34,498 bases of DNA. Origin: Deltaproteobacteria bacterium. GTDB taxonomy: Bacteria > Desulfobacterota > Syntrophia > Syntrophales > UBA2210. Of the stretch, positions 31,964 through 34,498 are shown piece after piece. The notes under the pieces are model-generated. The model was not told the origin of the DNA. It saw only the letters and a program-made list of their open reading frames with translations, and ran no database searches. How positions within the stretch are numbered: the stretch's first letter is position 1; each line of letters starts with the position of its first letter. The translations under genes and the position numbers were made by a program. Location: contig JAGYOR010000007.1 in the NCBI GenBank assembly GCA_018399535.1, positions 1 through 34,498 on the forward strand, read 5' to 3'.

Positions 31964-34210
31964 TCATTTCCTGGTCATTCTGAAAACACCATCCCACCCG
32001 GGTTCGGGAGGATTGTTCCGCAGCGCTTCGCAACGTTCGATATAGACGGCGGCCGGGCGGTCGTCGGGTCGCATGTCGAGTACCTTTTTAAAACGGGCGA
32101 CGGCATCGTCCCATTGACACCGGCGGTAGTAGTCGAGACCTTCCTCGAAAACAGGCACGTGTGAAAAATCACCTTCCTCGCCGCGGAACCCCATCAGTTC
32201 GTAGATCCTGACCGGCAAGTTCTTACCCTTAACCTGCACCTGGTCCAGCTCGCGGCACAACACCACGTCTTTCACCTGCTCATAGGTGAATTCGCTGATG
32301 ACAATATTGGTCCCGTACTCCTTGTTGATGCCTTCCAGTCTCGAGCCCAGGTTCACGTTGTCGCCCATAACCGTGTAATCGAAACGCATTTCCGAACCCA
32401 TGTTGCCCACCACCATGTCGCCGGTGTTGATCCCGATGCCGATATCCAGGACGGGCCGTCCCTCGGCGGTCCACTTGCTCTGAAGTTTCCTCAGCTCGCT
32501 CATCATGTCCAGAGCGGTCCGGCAGGCCCTGAACGCGTGATCCGGCTGGTCCAGGGGCGCCCCGAACACGGCCATGATGGCGTCGCCCATGTACTTGTCG
32601 AGCAGACCTTCATGCTCAAAAACCTTGTCGGTCATGGCCGTCAGATATTCGTTCAGCAGATAGACCAGTTCCTCCGGCGTGAGCGATTCGGAAATAGTTG
32701 TGAAACCTCGAATGTCGGAGAAGAGAACCGACAGATCCTTCTTGTCGCCTCCAAGCTTGAGTTTCGACGGATCTTTCAGCATCTCGTTGATGACCGACGC
32801 CGTCAGGTAATACTGGAAAGCGCCCTTGATCTTCTTTTTCTCGCGTTCTTCGGTAATGTACTTATAAAGCGTTATACCGATGTACACCAGGAGAACGGTG
32901 ATTACGGGATACACCATGTTCAGCCATAAGCTGTAATTCGTAAAAATAAACCGGTTGAACAGCACGTAAACGACGACAAGTACAAAAGTAATGACAAGAC
33001 CCGCCGCCGCGCGCACTTTCGAGAGCAGGGGAACCATGAGGAGACCCAGCAGGACGATGGTCAGAAGGTCGGCCAGGAACGCCCAGGACGGCCGCTGAAC
33101 GAAATCCTCGTGAAGAATATTATCGATGACGGTGGCATGAATCTCGATACCGGGATAAACGGTACTGAACGGCGTGACGCGCAAGTCGTAAATGCCCGTT
33201 GCCGTCGCTCCCATCAACACGATTTTGTCCTTGAACGTCTCCGGAGGCAGCCTGTCGTTGACGATGTCGGAGGCTGAATAGTGTGGAAACGTCCCACCCG
33301 GTCCACGGTAATTGAGCAACATTCGGCCATGCCTGTCCACGGGAACCCGTGTCTCACCAAAAACGACCTCTTCCACGCCCCCTTCGGAAACGAGCATGCC
33401 GAGAAGCGGCCAGTCACGGTACACGCACAGCGTCGCCAGAGAGAGCGAGGGGTATATTTTGCCGTTAAACCCGATAGCCAGCGGCGACCACCGGTTTGTT
33501 CCGTCAACATCGGGAAACGCGTTAAAATAACCGGAATTTTCAGCCACCTCGGAAAGCATGTCAATGTTGGTCGCAGCCGCCAGCGCGGTGACAATCGGAG
33601 CATACGCACCTTCACTCGTGGCCCGTATCGCCTGGTAGTGAGACCCCTCCAGGTTCCGCGCGGTTCTTTCCACCGCCTGTTCATCGAGATGAGCCGTTTC
33701 GCGTTCGCTGGTATAAAAAAAGTAGCCCAGTGTCACCTTCCCCGCATCCTCGATAGCCCGGGCAAGCGCGACATCCGTGTCCGCTTCTTCCATTCGCCGT
33801 TCCACCAGCTCCTGTATACGGGCATCATCCAGGCCCATGTGCTGAAATTCCCGATTCAGTTCTTCCAGGATACCCCTGCTGGCGTGCTCGTCCGGCTCCG
33901 CGAAAACAATATCAAATCCGATCGCCTTCACGCCGTATTCATCAAGTTTATTCACGATATCGGCGATCACCGTCCTTTTCCATGGCCAGCGCCCCAGCTC
34001 GGAGAGGCTCTTTTCATCGATGGCCACGATCAGCGTCTCGGGACCGGGCTCCACCACACCACGCGAAATAAAACGGAGATCAAGGGCTTTCAGCTCCATG
34101 AAGCTCAGAAAGGGAACTTTCAGATACGACGAGAAGACCATCACGACGACAACCAGGAAGGCAATCTTGAAGGGCGAAACGGTAAAAAGCCGCCGTATCG
34201 TGTTTTTCAT
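31964..34210 (-). CDS. CHASE2-domain class III adenylate/guanylate cyclase
   Basis: This is a 748-residue membrane signalling protein. One N-terminal helix (about 13-32) leads to a periplasmic CHASE2 sensor (about 35-370, with LIVAIDEKSLSELGRWPWKRTVIADIV and GFDIVFAEPD). Membrane helices follow (about 376-455), then a class III cyclase domain (about 490-670). Metal-binding aspartates are in FSDIRGFTTIS (about Asp499) and KYMGDAIMAVFG (about Asp543). DYTVMGDNVNLGSRLEG gives the transition-state Asn and Arg. The Lys in DKYMGD and the Thr in DYTVMG favour cAMP production. The last 75 residues look like one TPR-like helical pair. GAGGA lies 8 nt before the ATG. It would turn an envelope signal into cyclic nucleotide. 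Confidence 0.94.
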   Translation of the reverse strand: MKNTIRRLFTVSPFKIAFLVVVVMVFSSYLKVPFLSFMELKALDLRFISRGVVEPGPETLIVAIDEKSLSELGRWPWKRTVIADIVNKLDEYGVKAIGFDIVFAEPDEHASRGILEELNREFQHMGLDDARIQELVERRMEEADTDVALARAIEDAGKVTLGYFFYTSERETAHLDEQAVERTARNLEGSHYQAIRATSEGAYAPIVTALAAATNIDMLSEVAENSGYFNAFPDVDGTNRWSPLAIGFNGKIYPSLSLATLCVYRDWPLLGMLVSEGGVEEVVFGETRVPVDRHGRMLLNYRGPGGTFPHYSASDIVNDRLPPETFKDKIVLMGATATGIYDLRVTPFSTVYPGIEIHATVIDNILHEDFVQRPSWAFLADLLTIVLLGLLMVPLLSKVRAAAGLVITFVLVVVYVLFNRFIFTNYSLWLNMVYPVITVLLVYIGITLYKYITEEREKKKIKGAFQYYLTASVINEMLKDPSKLKLGGDKKDLSVLFSDIRGFTTISESLTPEELVYLLNEYLTAMTDKVFEHEGLLDKYMGDAIMAVFGAPLDQPDHAFRACRTALDMMSELRKLQSKWTAEGRPVLDIGIGINTGDMVVGNMGSEMRFDYTVMGDNVNLGSRLEGINKEYGTNIVISEFTYEQVKDVVLCRELDQVQVKGKNLPVRIYELMGFRGEEGDFSHVPVFEEGLDYYRRCQWDDAVARFKKVLDMRPDDRPAAVYIERCEALRNNPPEPGWDGVFRMTRK

Positions 34211-34238
34211 GCGCGCCGTCCTCTTCGAAAGATACGTG

Positions 34239-34266
34239 ATAGTACCAGAGCATCAGTCAAAGTCAA
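34239..34266 (-). promoter_or_regulatory. Sigma-70 promoter for the CHASE2 cyclase
   Basis: On the minus strand TTGACT (34266-34261), a 16-nt spacer and TACTAT (34244-34239) lie about 30 bases before the cyclase ATG. A second TTGACT directly adjoins the first but is too close to the -10. This may also serve alr and the following ddl, which have no clear promoter of their own. Confidence 0.55.
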
Positions 34267-34309
34267 GAGAAAGCAAAGAGATAGAACCCCCGGCGCCGGT
34301 TGATTGGAC

Positions 34310-34338
34310 TTGACAACGGAACTTCTCTGCGATAAAGA
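34310..34338 (+). promoter_or_regulatory. Sigma-70 promoter for tRNA-Thr
   Basis: A perfect TTGACA (34310-34315) is followed after 15-17 nt by the A/T-rich GATAAAGA (34331-34338), which can act as the -10. Transcription would begin about 15 bases before the mature tRNA end. The exact -10 register is uncertain. Confidence 0.5.
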
Positions 34339-34358
34339 CCCTCTCACATTAAAGAGAA

Positions 34359-34434
<76 letters not shown>

Positions 34435-34442
34435 GAAATAAC

Positions 34443-34486
34443 AAGGCCTTACGTCACTTCTGGATGTAAGGCCTTTTCAATTTTTT
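34443..34486 (+). terminator. Rho-independent terminator after tRNA-Thr
   Basis: AAGGCCTTAC (34443-34452) pairs perfectly with GTAAGGCCTT (34466-34475) around a 13-base loop and is followed by TTCAATTTTTT. It begins 9 bases after the CCA end, so the tRNA appears to be a single-gene transcript. Confidence 0.88.
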
Positions 34487-34498
34487 CTCCTGTGTAAC

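Noticed and set aside
33281-34303. 340-residue plus-strand ORF opposite the CHASE2 cyclase
   Set aside because: It is a shadow of the CHASE2 coding frame and runs through the cyclase promoter.

Overview
The window is a dense, mostly housekeeping segment of a Gram-negative (diderm) bacterial chromosome. I place it in the Desulfobacterota (old Deltaproteobacteria, Syntrophales/Geobacter-like) by inference. The reasons are the order trmD - SPOUT methyltransferase - rplS - rnhB - yraN - rsmI, a SPOR protein directly after argS, a small FmdB zinc ribbon, a CHASE2 cyclase, and a complete Tol-Pal operon together with an MlaEFD cluster. No phage, IS element, CRISPR array or rRNA is visible. No stretch over about 260 bases lacks a gene.

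Layout. Bases 1-1658 (minus): yjbQ, maf and a yggS cut by the window edge. The yggS fragment is absent from the supplied ORF track. Bases 1787-2551 (plus): prepilin peptidase, driven from a promoter region that faces both ways. Bases 2724-7080 (plus): argS, a SPOR protein, ffh, rpsP, khpA. Bases 7081-11221 (plus): rimM, trmD, a SPOUT methyltransferase, rplS, rnhB, yraN, rsmI, all concerned with ribosomes, tRNA or nucleic acids. Bases 11326-16105 (plus): an S41 protease, a divergent polysaccharide deacetylase, a long TPR protein and a lipoprotein, all envelope proteins. A strong hairpin separates this group from the convergent Tol-Pal operon (21226-16216, minus: tolQ, tolR, tolA-like, tolB, pal, cpoB). 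Bases 21481-23145 (plus): an orphan family-5 solute-binding lipoprotein. Bases 24242-23322 (minus): a small HELIH metalloprotease-like protein and FmdB, with their own promoter and terminator. Bases 27508-24333 (minus): mlaE, mlaF, mlaD. Bases 31862-27571 (minus): an alanine racemase with a 270-residue extension, followed by two different Ddl-type ligases. Bases 34210-31964 (minus): a CHASE2 class III nucleotide cyclase. Bases 34359-34434 (plus): tRNA-Thr(CGT) with its terminator.

How the genes fit together. The left half supplies translation, RNA modification and protein targeting. The right half builds and stabilises the envelope: Tol-Pal links the inner membrane, peptidoglycan and outer membrane; MlaEFD moves lipids; Alr and Ddl make the D-Ala dipeptide of peptidoglycan; S41 and deacetylase-like enzymes act in the periplasm.

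The points most worth a second look are these. (1) The MlaD protein has an inner-membrane anchor, an MCE domain, three 34-residue repeats and a beta-rich, barrel-like C-terminus, and no mlaA, mlaB or mlaC lies nearby; this resembles the single-protein trans-envelope lipid bridge described in Veillonella. (2) The two Ddl paralogs differ at different active-site positions. One carries the Tyr-to-Phe change known to open D-Ala-D-Lac activity. (3) The alanine racemase is fused to a domain I do not recognise. (4) One palindromic -10 hexamer sits at the exact centre of two opposed promoters.
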